From: Rhodoblastus sp963748385
GTDB lineage: Bacteria; Pseudomonadota; Alphaproteobacteria; Rhizobiales; Beijerinckiaceae
Reading direction: 5' to 3'
DNA: 64,000 bases
Assembly: GCA_963748385.1 (NCBI GenBank)
Contig: CAVVIQ010000020.1
Coordinates: 1-64,000, forward strand
Shown here: positions 18,505 to 26,711 of the stretch, in pieces
How positions within the stretch are numbered: the stretch's first letter is position 1
How the letters are laid out: every line of letters starts with the position of its first letter
Notes under the pieces: generated by a model
Database searches by the model: none
What the model was told of the DNA's origin: nothing
The model's input: only the letters and a program-made list of their open reading frames with translations
Program-made: the position numbers and the translations under genes

Positions 18505-19557
18505 ATGAGCGCCATGGCAAAGAAGACGCCAATCATGCGCCAAACAAGAACGGGCTCTGGCTCCACGCCTATAGCCTTTGTACAGGCCATCTGTCTCGCA
18601 TATGCGAAATATGGCGCCGATCCGAGCGCGGCGCTCGAAAGGGCGCAAATTCCGCCAGATTTGCTCTGCGCTCCCCTGGCGCGCGTCACGCCGGCGCAGT
18701 TCGAGGCGCTTTCCTTCCATGCCATGCAGGAGCTTGACGACGAGGCGCTTGGCTGGTTTTCGCGCAGGCTGCCCTGGGGCGCCTATGGCATGTTGTGCCG
18801 CGCCTCCATCACCTCGGCGACGCTCGATCTGGCGCTGCGGCGATGGACCCGTCATCATCGCATTCTGGTCGACGACATCCTGCTGGAATTGAGCGTCGCG
18901 GATGGGGTCGCGCGCCTTTCGTTGCGCGAAAACCGCGACCTCGGCGCCTTTCGCGAATTCTGTCTCGTCACCGTTCTGCGTTACGTGCTCGGCTTCGCGT
19001 GCTGGGCGATCGACTTTCGCATTCCGCTGCTCGAAGCCGGGTTTCCGTTTCCGGCGCCGCCGCACGCCGATATTTATCCCAAGCTCTTCACGCCAAACCT
19101 GCGCTTCGACGCGGATCACGCCCGCATTTCCTTCGACGCCGGCTTTCTCGCCCGCCCCCTGCAACGCGACGAAGCGGCATTGCAGAAAATGCTGAAACGC
19201 GCCTTGCCGCTCACCGTCCTGCCCTACCGCCGGGACCAGCGTCTGTCGGCGCGGGTCGGCCAGGCGCTGCGCATGTCCAATGCGCGAGGGATGTCCGCCG
19301 ACGATCTGGCCGAAGGCTTCAATATTTCCACGCGCACCCTCCACAGGCATTTGCGCAAGGAGGGCGCATCCCTGCGCGAACTGAAGCGGCGCTCGCGGCT
19401 GGAGAGGGCGAAACAGGCGCTCCTGCAGAGCGACCAGCCGATCAAGCGCGTGGCCTTCGCGACCGGCTTCCATAATGAAAAGGCCTTTGCCCGAGCCTTC
19501 AGACAATGGACCGGCGAGACGCCGAGCGCCTTTCGCAAGAAAGCGCTCAAGCTTTAG
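18505..19557 (+). CDS. AraC-family regulator with arabinose-binding-like N-terminus
   Basis: This protein of about 350 residues has an N-terminal domain of the Arabinose_bd type (FVQAICLAYAKYGADPSAAL to about residue 200) and a C-terminal double helix-turn-helix (MSADDLAEGFNISTRTLHRH and IKRVAFATGFHNEKAFARAF). It is divergent from ivd with about 140 bases between, so it is the obvious candidate to control leucine catabolism. Known regulators of this pathway are MerR-type (LiuR) or TetR-type (LiuQ), so an AraC type would be different. The start is uncertain: ATG 18505, 18514 or 18535. It overlaps the convergent hydratase gene at its stop. Confidence 0.87.
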   Translation: MSAMAKKTPIMRQTRTGSGSTPIAFVQAICLAYAKYGADPSAALERAQIPPDLLCAPLARVTPAQFEALSFHAMQELDDEALGWFSRRLPWGAYGMLCRASITSATLDLALRRWTRHHRILVDDILLELSVADGVARLSLRENRDLGAFREFCLVTVLRYVLGFACWAIDFRIPLLEAGFPFPAPPHADIYPKLFTPNLRFDADHARISFDAGFLARPLQRDEAALQKMLKRALPLTVLPYRRDQRLSARVGQALRMSNARGMSADDLAEGFNISTRTLHRHLRKEGASLRELKRRSRLERAKQALLQSDQPIKRVAFATGFHNEKAFARAFRQWTGETPSAFRKKALKL

Positions 19558-20345
19558 TCAAAACGGGGCGGGCGCTTTTCGATAAACGCCCGCACCGCCT
19601 CCTCGTGCTGCGCCGTCTGGTGCGCCAGCGCCTGATAGGCGGCCGACAATTCCAGCAGGCTGTCGAGACGCAAATGCTGGCCCTCGCGCATCAGCTTCTT
19701 GGTCAGGCGCAGGGCGGGGCCGGGATTGGCGGCGATCCGCAGGGCGAGCGCTCGCGCCGTCTCCAGCAACTGGCCCGGAGGCGCGATCCGGCTGACGAGG
19801 CCGATGCGCAAGGCTTCCCCGGCGTCGATCGTCTCGCCGGTAAAGGCCATTTCCGCAGCCTTCGACATTCCCACGACGCGCGGCAGCAGCCAGGCGCCGC
19901 CGTCGCCGGGAATGATCCCCATGCGAATAAAACTTTCCGCGAAACTGGCTTCGGGCGCCGCGATGCGGATGTCGCACATGCAGGCGAGATCGCAACCGGC
20001 GCCGACGGCCGGACCGTTGACGGCGGCGATGGTTGGAACTTCGAGATTGTAAAGCGCCAGAGGCAGGCGCTGGACGCCAGAGCGATATTCGTCTCGGATG
20101 GCGAGAGACGGAACATCCTGCTCGAAGAAGCGGCGCATGTCCTTGACATTGCCGCCTGTGGAAAAGGCCGGGCCGGCGCCGGTGACGATGACGGCCTTGA
20201 CGCTCGAATCGGCGTTGACGCGAGCGCAGGCGGCGACAAATTCATCGACCGCGCTGTTGCCGGTCAGCGGATTGCGCGTCTCCGGTTGGTTCATCGTCAG
20301 GGTGACGACGGAGCCGTCCTGATCATATTTGAGAAAATTGGTCAT
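19554..20345 (-). CDS. Enoyl-CoA hydratase/isomerase family protein
   Basis: This 263-residue crotonase-family protein has the oxyanion-hole segments GAGPAFSTGGNVKDM and NGPAVGAGCDLACMCDI, and GIIPGDGGAWLLPRVVG, where the acidic Gly-Asp-Gly-Gly replaces one usual glutamate region. Its length is normal. It lies beside the leucine operon but on its own; a role in another acyl-CoA pathway is just as likely. The start at 20345 is chosen because homology begins there (MTNFLKYDQDGSVVTLTMN) and ACAGGA precedes it. Confidence 0.87.
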   Translation of the reverse strand: MTNFLKYDQDGSVVTLTMNQPETRNPLTGNSAVDEFVAACARVNADSSVKAVIVTGAGPAFSTGGNVKDMRRFFEQDVPSLAIRDEYRSGVQRLPLALYNLEVPTIAAVNGPAVGAGCDLACMCDIRIAAPEASFAESFIRMGIIPGDGGAWLLPRVVGMSKAAEMAFTGETIDAGEALRIGLVSRIAPPGQLLETARALALRIAANPGPALRLTKKLMREGQHLRLDSLLELSAAYQALAHQTAQHEEAVRAFIEKRPPRFD

Positions 20346-20612
20346 TCCTGTTTCCGAGGTCGACGGGGGCGATAGGCCAATGACGCGAGGAACTCGCGGC
20401 TCCAGCAGGGTTTTACAGCTTATAGGCCAATTTCGATGGGAATTTCTCGTTCCCGGCGTCCAAATCAAAAATAGTGAAGCGCCCATGCGTCTGGAGCCGT
20501 TCAAGCAACGACAAAAGGACTGCGTCTGGCGTCGCCTTCACAACGGCTCCGCAATTTGCCTCTGGACCTTTCGCCGCCATAGGCAATAATCCGGGCGGCG
20601 GAGGGCGTCCCG

Positions 20613-21014
20613 ATGGCGACAGACGACAGGACGACCTGGATGTGGTCGCAAGCGATGGCCATTTTTTCGCGCGCCGAACGGTGGCGCGACGCGCCGCCGG
20701 CGCGGCGGACGGCGGGCGGCGCGACCTGGGAGCCCGCGATCGACGTCTTCGAAACCGACGGGGAAGTGCTGGTTTCGGTCGCCCTGCCCGGCGTCGGCGA
20801 GAAGGATGTCGAGGCCGAGATCGAAAACGGCGTTCTCGTCGTGCGCGGCCGTCGCGGCTTCCCGCCGCACTTGCGCGCGGCGTTCATTCATCGCCTGGAG
20901 CTCCCTCGCGGCGCCTTCGAACGACGCATCCTCTTGCCCGCCGGCCGCTATGAAGCCGTCGCCCACGTCCTGCGCGACGGCTGCCTGACCGTCCGCCTGC
21001 GCAAGCCGGCGTGA
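20613..21014 (+). CDS. Hsp20/alpha-crystallin family small heat-shock protein
   Basis: Small heat-shock proteins bind unfolding proteins and hold them for refolding. The 133-residue product has an alpha-crystallin domain from about residue 45 (IDVFETDGEVLVSVALPGV) to the C-terminus, with LPAGRYEAVAHVLRDGCLTV as the late strand. The usual IxI tail is absent. It overlaps the following lon frame: the ribosome site for lon spans its stop. I see no clear thermometer hairpin upstream, unlike the Hsp20 gene at 36.2 kb. Confidence 0.87.
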   Translation: MATDDRTTWMWSQAMAIFSRAERWRDAPPARRTAGGATWEPAIDVFETDGEVLVSVALPGVGEKDVEAEIENGVLVVRGRRGFPPHLRAAFIHRLELPRGAFERRILLPAGRYEAVAHVLRDGCLTVRLRKPA

Positions 21015-21025
21015 GGAGGAAGAAC

Positions 21026-23434
21026 ATGGCCGCCGATTCCGAACCGTTCCAGGCCGCCACGGAAGCCGAACCGAAGTCCGGCGGAGAAGGCGCGCCTTCG
21101 CCCGAAGAACTGATCATCGTGCCGGTGCGCGACGTCGTCCTGATGCCCGGCGCGATCATGCCGATCGTCATCGGGCGCGAGATCTCGGTCGCCGCCGCGC
21201 AACAGGCGGTGCGCGAAGAGCGCCAGGTCGGCTTGCTAATGCAGCGCGATCCCAAACTTGCCGAACCGGCCGCGCTCGACCTGCATCGCACCGGGACCGT
21301 CGCCAGCATTCTGCGCTACATGACCGCCCCGGATGGCTCGCATCATATCGTACTGCAGGGCGAGCAGCGCTTCCGGGCGACCGATTTCGCGCACGAGCGC
21401 CCGGTCATCGTGGCGCGCGTCGAACGCTTCACCGAACCGGAGACGCTCTCGCCCGACATCGAGGCGCGATTCCGTTTCCTGCGGCAGGAAGCCCTCGAAG
21501 CTTTCCGCCTCATGCCGCACACGCCGAAGGAGCTGATCGACGCGGTGGGGTCGATCCCATCGCCCGGCGCGCTGGCCGACATGGTCGCCATGTATCTCGA
21601 CATCGGCGCCGACGTCCGTCAGGAGCTGCTCGAAACCTTCGACATCGCGGCGCGCGTCGAAAAGGTGACCAAACTGCTCGACGAGCGGCTGCATGTGCTG
21701 CGGCTCACCGAAGAGATCGGCCAGCAGACCAAGGCGGCCTTTGACGAGCGCCAGCGCGAGGCGATTCTGCGCGAACAGCTGGCGGCGATCCAGCGCCAGT
21801 TGGGCGAGGACGACCCGCGCGGCGAGGAAGCCCACGAAATCGGCGAAAAGATCGCCAAGGCAGGCATGCCTCCAGAGGTCGAGGAACAGGCGCGCAAGGA
21901 GCTGGCGCGTTACCGGCGCATGTCCGAAGGTGCCGCCGAGGCCGGGCCGCTGCGGACCTATCTCGACTGGCTGACCGAACTTCCGTGGGCCCTGCCCGAA
22001 CCCAGGCCGATCGACATCGCCGAGGCGCGCCGCGTCCTCGACGCCGATCATTTCGGGCTGAAAAAGATCAAGCAGCGGATCGTCGAATATCTCGCCGTGC
22101 GCAAGCTCGCGCCGGGCGGCAAGGCGCCGATCCTTTGTTTCGCCGGCCCGCCGGGAGTCGGCAAGACCTCGCTCGGCCAGTCGATCGCACGGGCGCTTGG
22201 CCGCAATTTTGTGCGCGTGAGTCTGGGCGGGGTCCACGACGAGGCCGAGATTCGCGGCCATCGCCGCACCTATGTCGGCGCGATGCCGGGCAATATCATT
22301 CAGGCGATCCGCAAGGCTGGATCGCGCGATTGCGTGCTGATGTTCGACGAGATCGACAAGATGGGCGCCGGAATGCAGGGCGACCCGGCGGCGGCCATGC
22401 TCGAAGTGCTCGACCCCGAGCAGAACTTCACCTTCCGTGACAACTATCTCGGCCTGCCCTTCGATCTGTCCCACGTCGTCTTCATCGCCACCGCCAATAT
22501 GCTGGACACCATTCCCGCCCCGCTGCGCGACCGCATGGAGATCATCACCCTTGCAGGCTATACCGAGGACGAGAAATTCGAGATCGCGCGGCGCTATCTC
22601 CTGGCGCGCCAGCTTGCGGCCAATGGACTGAAGCCCGAGCAGGCCGGCGTCAACGACGAGGCGCTGAAGCAAGTCATCCGCGATTATACGCGGGAGGCCG
22701 GCGTGCGCGGCCTCGAACGCGAGATCGGCCGGGCGCTCCGCCACGCCACGATGAAGATCGCCGAGGGCGACGCGGCGCATGTCGAAATCGCCGCCGACGA
22801 TCTGCCCGCCATCCTCGGTCCGGCCCTGTTCGAGAACGAGACGGCGATGCGGACCGCCGTGCCGGGCGTTGCAACCGGCCTTGCCTGGACGCCGGTGGGC
22901 GGCGACATTCTGTTCATCGAAGCGGCGCGCGCGCCGGGCAAGGGCGGGCTGATCCTCACCGGTCAGCTCGGCGAAGTGATGCGCGAGAGCGCCCAGGCCG
23001 CCCTGACCCTGGTCAGGAGCCAGGCGGAGTCCTTCGGCGTCGCGCCCGACATTTTCGAAAAAAGCGATATCCATATCCACGTGCCGGCGGGGGCGACGCC
23101 CAAGGACGGCCCGAGCGCCGGCGTCGCCATGTTCATCGCGCTGGTGTCGCTGCTCAGCAACCGCACGGTGCGCAGCGACACGGCGATGACCGGGGAAATT
23201 TCCCTGCGCGGCCTGGTGCTGCCGGTGGGTGGGATAAAGGAGAAAGTGACGGCCGCCGCGCGCGCGGGGCTGAAAAGGGTCCTGCTGCCGGCGCGCAACC
23301 GCCGGGATTACGACGACATTCCCGAGGACGCGCGGAAAAGTCTCGAATTCGTCTGGCTGGAGCGTGTGGACGATGCGGTCGCGGCGGCCCTTGAAGCAAA
23401 GGCTGCGGCGGAAACGGCCCACGCCGCGAATTGA
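21026..23434 (+). CDS. lon: ATP-dependent protease Lon
   Basis: Lon unfolds and degrades damaged and regulatory proteins in the cytoplasm. The 802-residue protein has the LonN domain (IIVPVRDVVLMPGAIMPIV), an AAA+ domain with FAGPPGVGKTSL, and a C-terminal S16 peptidase with catalytic Ser in KDGPSAGVAMF and Lys in GGIKEKV. ATG 21026 follows GGAGGAAG; a GTG at 21011 overlaps the hsp20 stop. Its coupling to a small heat-shock gene suggests this could be a second, stress-specific Lon, but whether the genome has another cannot be seen here. Confidence 0.94.
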   Translation: MAADSEPFQAATEAEPKSGGEGAPSPEELIIVPVRDVVLMPGAIMPIVIGREISVAAAQQAVREERQVGLLMQRDPKLAEPAALDLHRTGTVASILRYMTAPDGSHHIVLQGEQRFRATDFAHERPVIVARVERFTEPETLSPDIEARFRFLRQEALEAFRLMPHTPKELIDAVGSIPSPGALADMVAMYLDIGADVRQELLETFDIAARVEKVTKLLDERLHVLRLTEEIGQQTKAAFDERQREAILREQLAAIQRQLGEDDPRGEEAHEIGEKIAKAGMPPEVEEQARKELARYRRMSEGAAEAGPLRTYLDWLTELPWALPEPRPIDIAEARRVLDADHFGLKKIKQRIVEYLAVRKLAPGGKAPILCFAGPPGVGKTSLGQSIARALGRNFVRVSLGGVHDEAEIRGHRRTYVGAMPGNIIQAIRKAGSRDCVLMFDEIDKMGAGMQGDPAAAMLEVLDPEQNFTFRDNYLGLPFDLSHVVFIATANMLDTIPAPLRDRMEIITLAGYTEDEKFEIARRYLLARQLAANGLKPEQAGVNDEALKQVIRDYTREAGVRGLEREIGRALRHATMKIAEGDAAHVEIAADDLPAILGPALFENETAMRTAVPGVATGLAWTPVGGDILFIEAARAPGKGGLILTGQLGEVMRESAQAALTLVRSQAESFGVAPDIFEKSDIHIHVPAGATPKDGPSAGVAMFIALVSLLSNRTVRSDTAMTGEISLRGLVLPVGGIKEKVTAAARAGLKRVLLPARNRRDYDDIPEDARKSLEFVWLERVDDAVAAALEAKAAAETAHAAN

Positions 23435-23661
23435 CTCCCGCTTTCATACGACGTTGCAAGACGCCCTTCCGGCGACCGCGTCGGCGCAAAGCCGGAAACG
23501 CCGCACGGCATAGGTCGATATCCGTAATTTTACCGAGCGCGCGCCCACTCGCATCTCCGCGTGAAAGACACAATATTGCAGTTTGACGACAAATCGCCGC
23601 CCGCGCCTTTTCCGCGGTGCGGATCGGGGGCGCTCCCGATTCGAGCTGATGAGGCCAGAAC

Positions 23662-24225
23662 ATGCAAACGCCGCCGGAAATCGCCTTTCATCATTTCGAG
23701 CCCTCGGACGCTCTTCGCGCCGAAGTCGCCAAGCAGGTCGCCCGGCTCGAAAAATTCAGCGACCGGATCACCTCCTGCCGCCTGACCGTCAGCAAGGGCG
23801 CCCGGCGTCAGCAGGGCGATCTCTTCGAGGTCGCTTTGCGCGTCGCGATGCCGGGCCACAAGGAGGTCGTCGTGGACCGATCCCATGGCGATGCGCCCGA
23901 ACACGAGCACGCCGCCGTCGCCATAAGGGACGCCTTCGACGCCGCGATCCGCCAGATCGAGGACGCCATGCGCAATCTGCGCGGCGAGGTGAAGCAGCAC
24001 GCCGAGCCGGCGCATGGAAAGGTGAAGCGCTTCCTTGCCGGCGAGGATTGCGGCTTCATCGAAACGCGGGACGGCCGTGAAATCTATTTCCATCGCAATT
24101 CGGTCGTCGAAGGTGATTTCGACAGGCTCGAAATCGGCTCGGAAGTCCGCTTTGTCGAGGAAATCGGCGAGAAAGGGGCGCAGGCCAGCACCGTCCGCGT
24201 CATCGGCAAACATCACATCAGGTAA
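23662..24225 (+). CDS. Ribosome hibernation factor (HPF/RaiA-like) fused to a cold-shock domain
   Basis: The 187-residue protein has an N-terminal HPF/S30AE-type domain (about 1-110, with LEKFSDRITSCRLTVSKGAR and DAFDAAIRQIEDAMRNL) and a C-terminal cold-shock domain (about 118-185: HGKVKRFLAGEDCGFIETRD and IYFHRNSVVEG carry the RNP-like residues). The first domain binds the ribosome decoding site in dormancy. The second binds single-stranded nucleic acid and replaces the long-HPF dimerisation domain. GAGG precedes ATG 23662. The gene follows lon by 227 bases. Confidence 0.88.
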   Translation: MQTPPEIAFHHFEPSDALRAEVAKQVARLEKFSDRITSCRLTVSKGARRQQGDLFEVALRVAMPGHKEVVVDRSHGDAPEHEHAAVAIRDAFDAAIRQIEDAMRNLRGEVKQHAEPAHGKVKRFLAGEDCGFIETRDGREIYFHRNSVVEGDFDRLEIGSEVRFVEEIGEKGAQASTVRVIGKHHIR

Positions 24226-24255
24226 CGCGCGCAGGCTCAAGCCAGGAGGCGGACC

Positions 24256-24711
24256 ATGAAGCTCAGCTCAAGCGCCTTTCAAAATGGCGAAGACATTCCG
24301 AAGCGCTTCACCTGCGACGGCGAAAACCTGTCGCCGCCCCTGGCGTGGAACGGCGCCCCCGCAGGGGCTCGCAGCTTCGCGCTTCTCTGCGACGATCCCG
24401 ACGCCCCGCGCGGAACCTGGCGGCATTGGGCGGTTTACGACCTCCCGGCCGATCGCATGGAGCTGCCCGAAGGCGCGGGAAATGGCGGCGCGAAGGGTTT
24501 GAAGCAAGGCGTGAACGATTTCGGCGAGGAAGGCTTTGGCGGCCCCTGTCCGCCGCACGGTCATGGGACGCATCGTTACCATTTCCGCCTGCTGGCGCTT
24601 TCGACCGCCGGCCTGAACCTGCGCCCGGAGGCGACCTGCAGAGACGTCGAGCACGCGGCGGCCAGCCATATTCTCGCACAGGCGACGCTTGTCGGCCATT
24701 ATCGCCGGTGA
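24256..24711 (+). CDS. YbhB/YbcL family Raf-kinase-inhibitor-like (PEBP) protein
   Basis: Phosphatidylethanolamine-binding-like proteins have a conserved anion pocket; their bacterial role is unclear. The 151-residue product contains IPKRFTCDGENLSPPLAW, LLCDDPDAPRGTWRHWAVYD and CPPHGHGTHRYHFRLLAL, the three signature stretches of the YbhB family. AGGAGG lies before ATG 24256. It follows the hibernation-factor gene by 30 bases and is likely co-transcribed with it. Confidence 0.92.
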   Translation: MKLSSSAFQNGEDIPKRFTCDGENLSPPLAWNGAPAGARSFALLCDDPDAPRGTWRHWAVYDLPADRMELPEGAGNGGAKGLKQGVNDFGEEGFGGPCPPHGHGTHRYHFRLLALSTAGLNLRPEATCRDVEHAAASHILAQATLVGHYRR

Positions 24712-24739
24712 CTCGCGCGCGCCAAAGATTCCGGCTCCG

Positions 24740-25011
24740 CCCGAAAAAATCAGCAACCAGGACATTGCGCGCGCTTTCGACGAGGTTGCGGACCTGTCCT
24801 GGAGACCCTCGATCTGAACGACGCGCATTGCCGCATGGCGAAAAGCGAAGGCGTCCGGCTGAGCCTCGACTCCGACGCCCCCCGGACCAGCGATTTCGCC
24901 AATCTGGAGTTCGCGGTCGCGCAGGCGCGCCGCGGCTGGCTGGAGGCGGACGATATCGTCAATACGCGGCCCGTCGCCAAGCTGAAGGATCTGATCGCGG
25001 CCTCGCGCTGA
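24740..25011 (+). pseudogene. PolX (PHP-domain DNA polymerase X) remnant: both ends joined, middle deleted
   Basis: From about 24749 one frame reads ISNQDIARAFDEVADL, the extreme N-terminus of bacterial PolX. Just after it, from 24799 in another frame, comes LETLDLNDAHCRMAKSEGVR and then GWLEADDIVNTRP through a stop at 25009-25011, the extreme C-terminus of the PHP domain. About 70 C-terminal and 20 N-terminal residues remain of a protein of normally about 570. An internal deletion of most of the gene explains this. The remnant sits between the PEBP and PRPP synthase genes. Confidence 0.65.
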
Positions 25012-25029
25012 TATGGAAGGAAAGAACAA

Positions 25030-26562
25030 ATGACCACTCTGGCCACCGTCGATCCGCCCCTGCGCAGGCTGTTCGCGCGTCTCGATTTCGCGCCCCGTCC
25101 CTTGCAGAAGAGCCTGTCCGACCTGCTGGCCGTCTGGGAGGAGCTGCGCGGCGCCTCGGTCGCGCCAGCCCTCACGCGGGCGGAAGCCGCGGCGCCCGCC
25201 AACGCCTTCGTTTTCGAGCGCGACGAGGACGGGCGGGATTTTCTTTTGCGCCGCGCGTCTCTCGGCCTCGAACGCCTGACGGGCTTCGCCGAGCCGGGCG
25301 GCCGGTTGAGCGCCTCGCCCGATCATCGCCACGCCGCGAGGCTGCGGCGATTGTTCCAGACCGTGGTCACGACCGGAGAGCCGGTTCTGGCTGAATTTTC
25401 GGCCCAAGGCCTCGAAGACGCGAGCCTCGTCGTCGATCTTCTGGCGGCGCCGCTGGCTGATTCCAATGGCCGGATCGTCGGAATCCTCGGCGGCTGCGAA
25501 ACGCGCCGCTCGCTTGGCGGCGAGACGCGGCGCCTGCATCACGCGACCCGCATGGACGAACCCGAGATCTTCGCTCTGGGCCGGATGGGCTTGCTCGCCG
25601 AGACCATCGCTCATCGGCTCGGAACCGTCGTCGCGGCGCATGAAGAGCGTCGCTTCGAAGACGGCGAGCACAAGATCCGGCCCCTGGCCGGCGTGCGCAA
25701 CCGCGACGTTTACGTCTTCGCCGATCTCGCCTCCTCCGGCGAGGAGAGCGTCAACGACAAGCTTTGCAAGCTGTTGTTCTTCATCGGCGCGCTCAAGCAA
25801 TCGGCGGCCGCGCAAGTCACGGTTGTCGCGCCCTATCTTTGCTATGGCCGCAAGGAGCGCCAGACCAAGCCGCGCGATCCGGTTACGACCCGCTATCTCG
25901 CCCAGATGTTCGAGGCGGTCGGATGCGATTGCGTCGTCACCGTCGCCGCGCACGATCTGGCGGCGTTCCAGAACGCATTTCGGCGCGAAACCGAACATCT
26001 CGACCTTCATGCGCTGTTCGCCCACGCCCTGGCGCCGCAGCTCGATGGCAAGGATGTCGCGGTGGTCTCGCCCGATCCCGGCGGCGAGAAACGCGCCGAG
26101 CTGTTTCGCGAAACGCTTGAGCGCGTGCTTGGGACGCCGGTGGCGAAGGGGCTGGTGGACAAGAAGCGCAGCATGGGCAAGGTGACCGGCGAAACCTTCG
26201 CCGGCGATGTCGCCAAACGGACGGTCGTCATCGTCGACGACATGATCAGCACCGGCGGGACGATGACGCGGGCCGCGCTCGCCTGCCGTCGCCATGGCGC
26301 GACCGAGGTGATCGCCCTGGCCGCGCATGGCCTGTTCAGCGGCGGCGGAAATTTTCTGCACGATCTGTCGATCGACCAGGTCTGGATCTCCGATAGCCTG
26401 CCGCCGCCGGCTTTCGCCGAAGAAGAGCTGGCGCGCGGGCGGCTGCGCATTGTCGCGACCGCCCGATTGCTGGCCGACGTCGTCCACGCGCTTCACGCCG
26501 GCGGATCGATCAACGACCTGCTCGAACACGCCGTCAGCCCCGTCCCGGACGCGGCGGGCTGA
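25030..26562 (+). CDS. Ribose-phosphate diphosphokinase with N-terminal PAS_5-like domain
   Basis: PRPP synthase makes PRPP from ribose 5-phosphate and ATP. The 510-residue protein is about 190 longer than the usual enzyme. Residues about 20-165 (LLAVWEELRGASVAPALTRA, VTTGEPVLAEFS, VVDLLAAPLADSNGRIVGIL) look like a PAS_5-type sensory domain. From about 185 the synthase follows: HEERRFEDGEHKIRP, YLCYGRKERQTKPRDPV, VSPDPGGEKRAELF, the flexible loop DKKRSMGKVTGE and the PRPP loop VIVDDMISTGGTM. AAGGAAAG precedes ATG 25030. A sensor on a PRPP synthase suggests control of nucleotide supply by a small ligand or redox state; that is inference. Confidence 0.88.
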   Translation: MTTLATVDPPLRRLFARLDFAPRPLQKSLSDLLAVWEELRGASVAPALTRAEAAAPANAFVFERDEDGRDFLLRRASLGLERLTGFAEPGGRLSASPDHRHAARLRRLFQTVVTTGEPVLAEFSAQGLEDASLVVDLLAAPLADSNGRIVGILGGCETRRSLGGETRRLHHATRMDEPEIFALGRMGLLAETIAHRLGTVVAAHEERRFEDGEHKIRPLAGVRNRDVYVFADLASSGEESVNDKLCKLLFFIGALKQSAAAQVTVVAPYLCYGRKERQTKPRDPVTTRYLAQMFEAVGCDCVVTVAAHDLAAFQNAFRRETEHLDLHALFAHALAPQLDGKDVAVVSPDPGGEKRAELFRETLERVLGTPVAKGLVDKKRSMGKVTGETFAGDVAKRTVVIVDDMISTGGTMTRAALACRRHGATEVIALAAHGLFSGGGNFLHDLSIDQVWISDSLPPPAFAEEELARGRLRIVATARLLADVVHALHAGGSINDLLEHAVSPVPDAAG

Positions 26563-26577
26563 CGCCGCGCCTCGTAG

Positions 26578-26704
26578 GGGTTCTCATTGACGAGAACCCG
26601 TTAGGAGCGAACGCGACCGTAGGGCTTCGCAAGACGCCCGTCTTTTGACGGGCTATGGCTCATGCGAGGGATCTTGACGATCGCAACAGTTGCGATCGTC
26701 AAGA
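26578..26704. repeat. Three hairpins between convergent genes
   Basis: Three perfect inverted repeats lie in 127 bases. GGGTTCTC/GAGAACCC spans 26578-26599 with a 6-base loop. GCCCGTC/GACGGGC spans 26636-26653 with a TTTT loop. A 16-bp stem beginning TCTTGACGATCGCAAC spans 26672-26704 with a one-base loop. None has a long T-tract, so factor-independent termination is only possible, not shown. Confidence 0.6.
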
Positions 26705-26711
26705 CACGGCG

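Noticed and set aside
21236..23422. A 728-codon minus-strand gene opposite lon
   Set aside because: It is an antisense shadow of lon caused by high GC; the same holds for the 1,286-codon frame opposite gltB.
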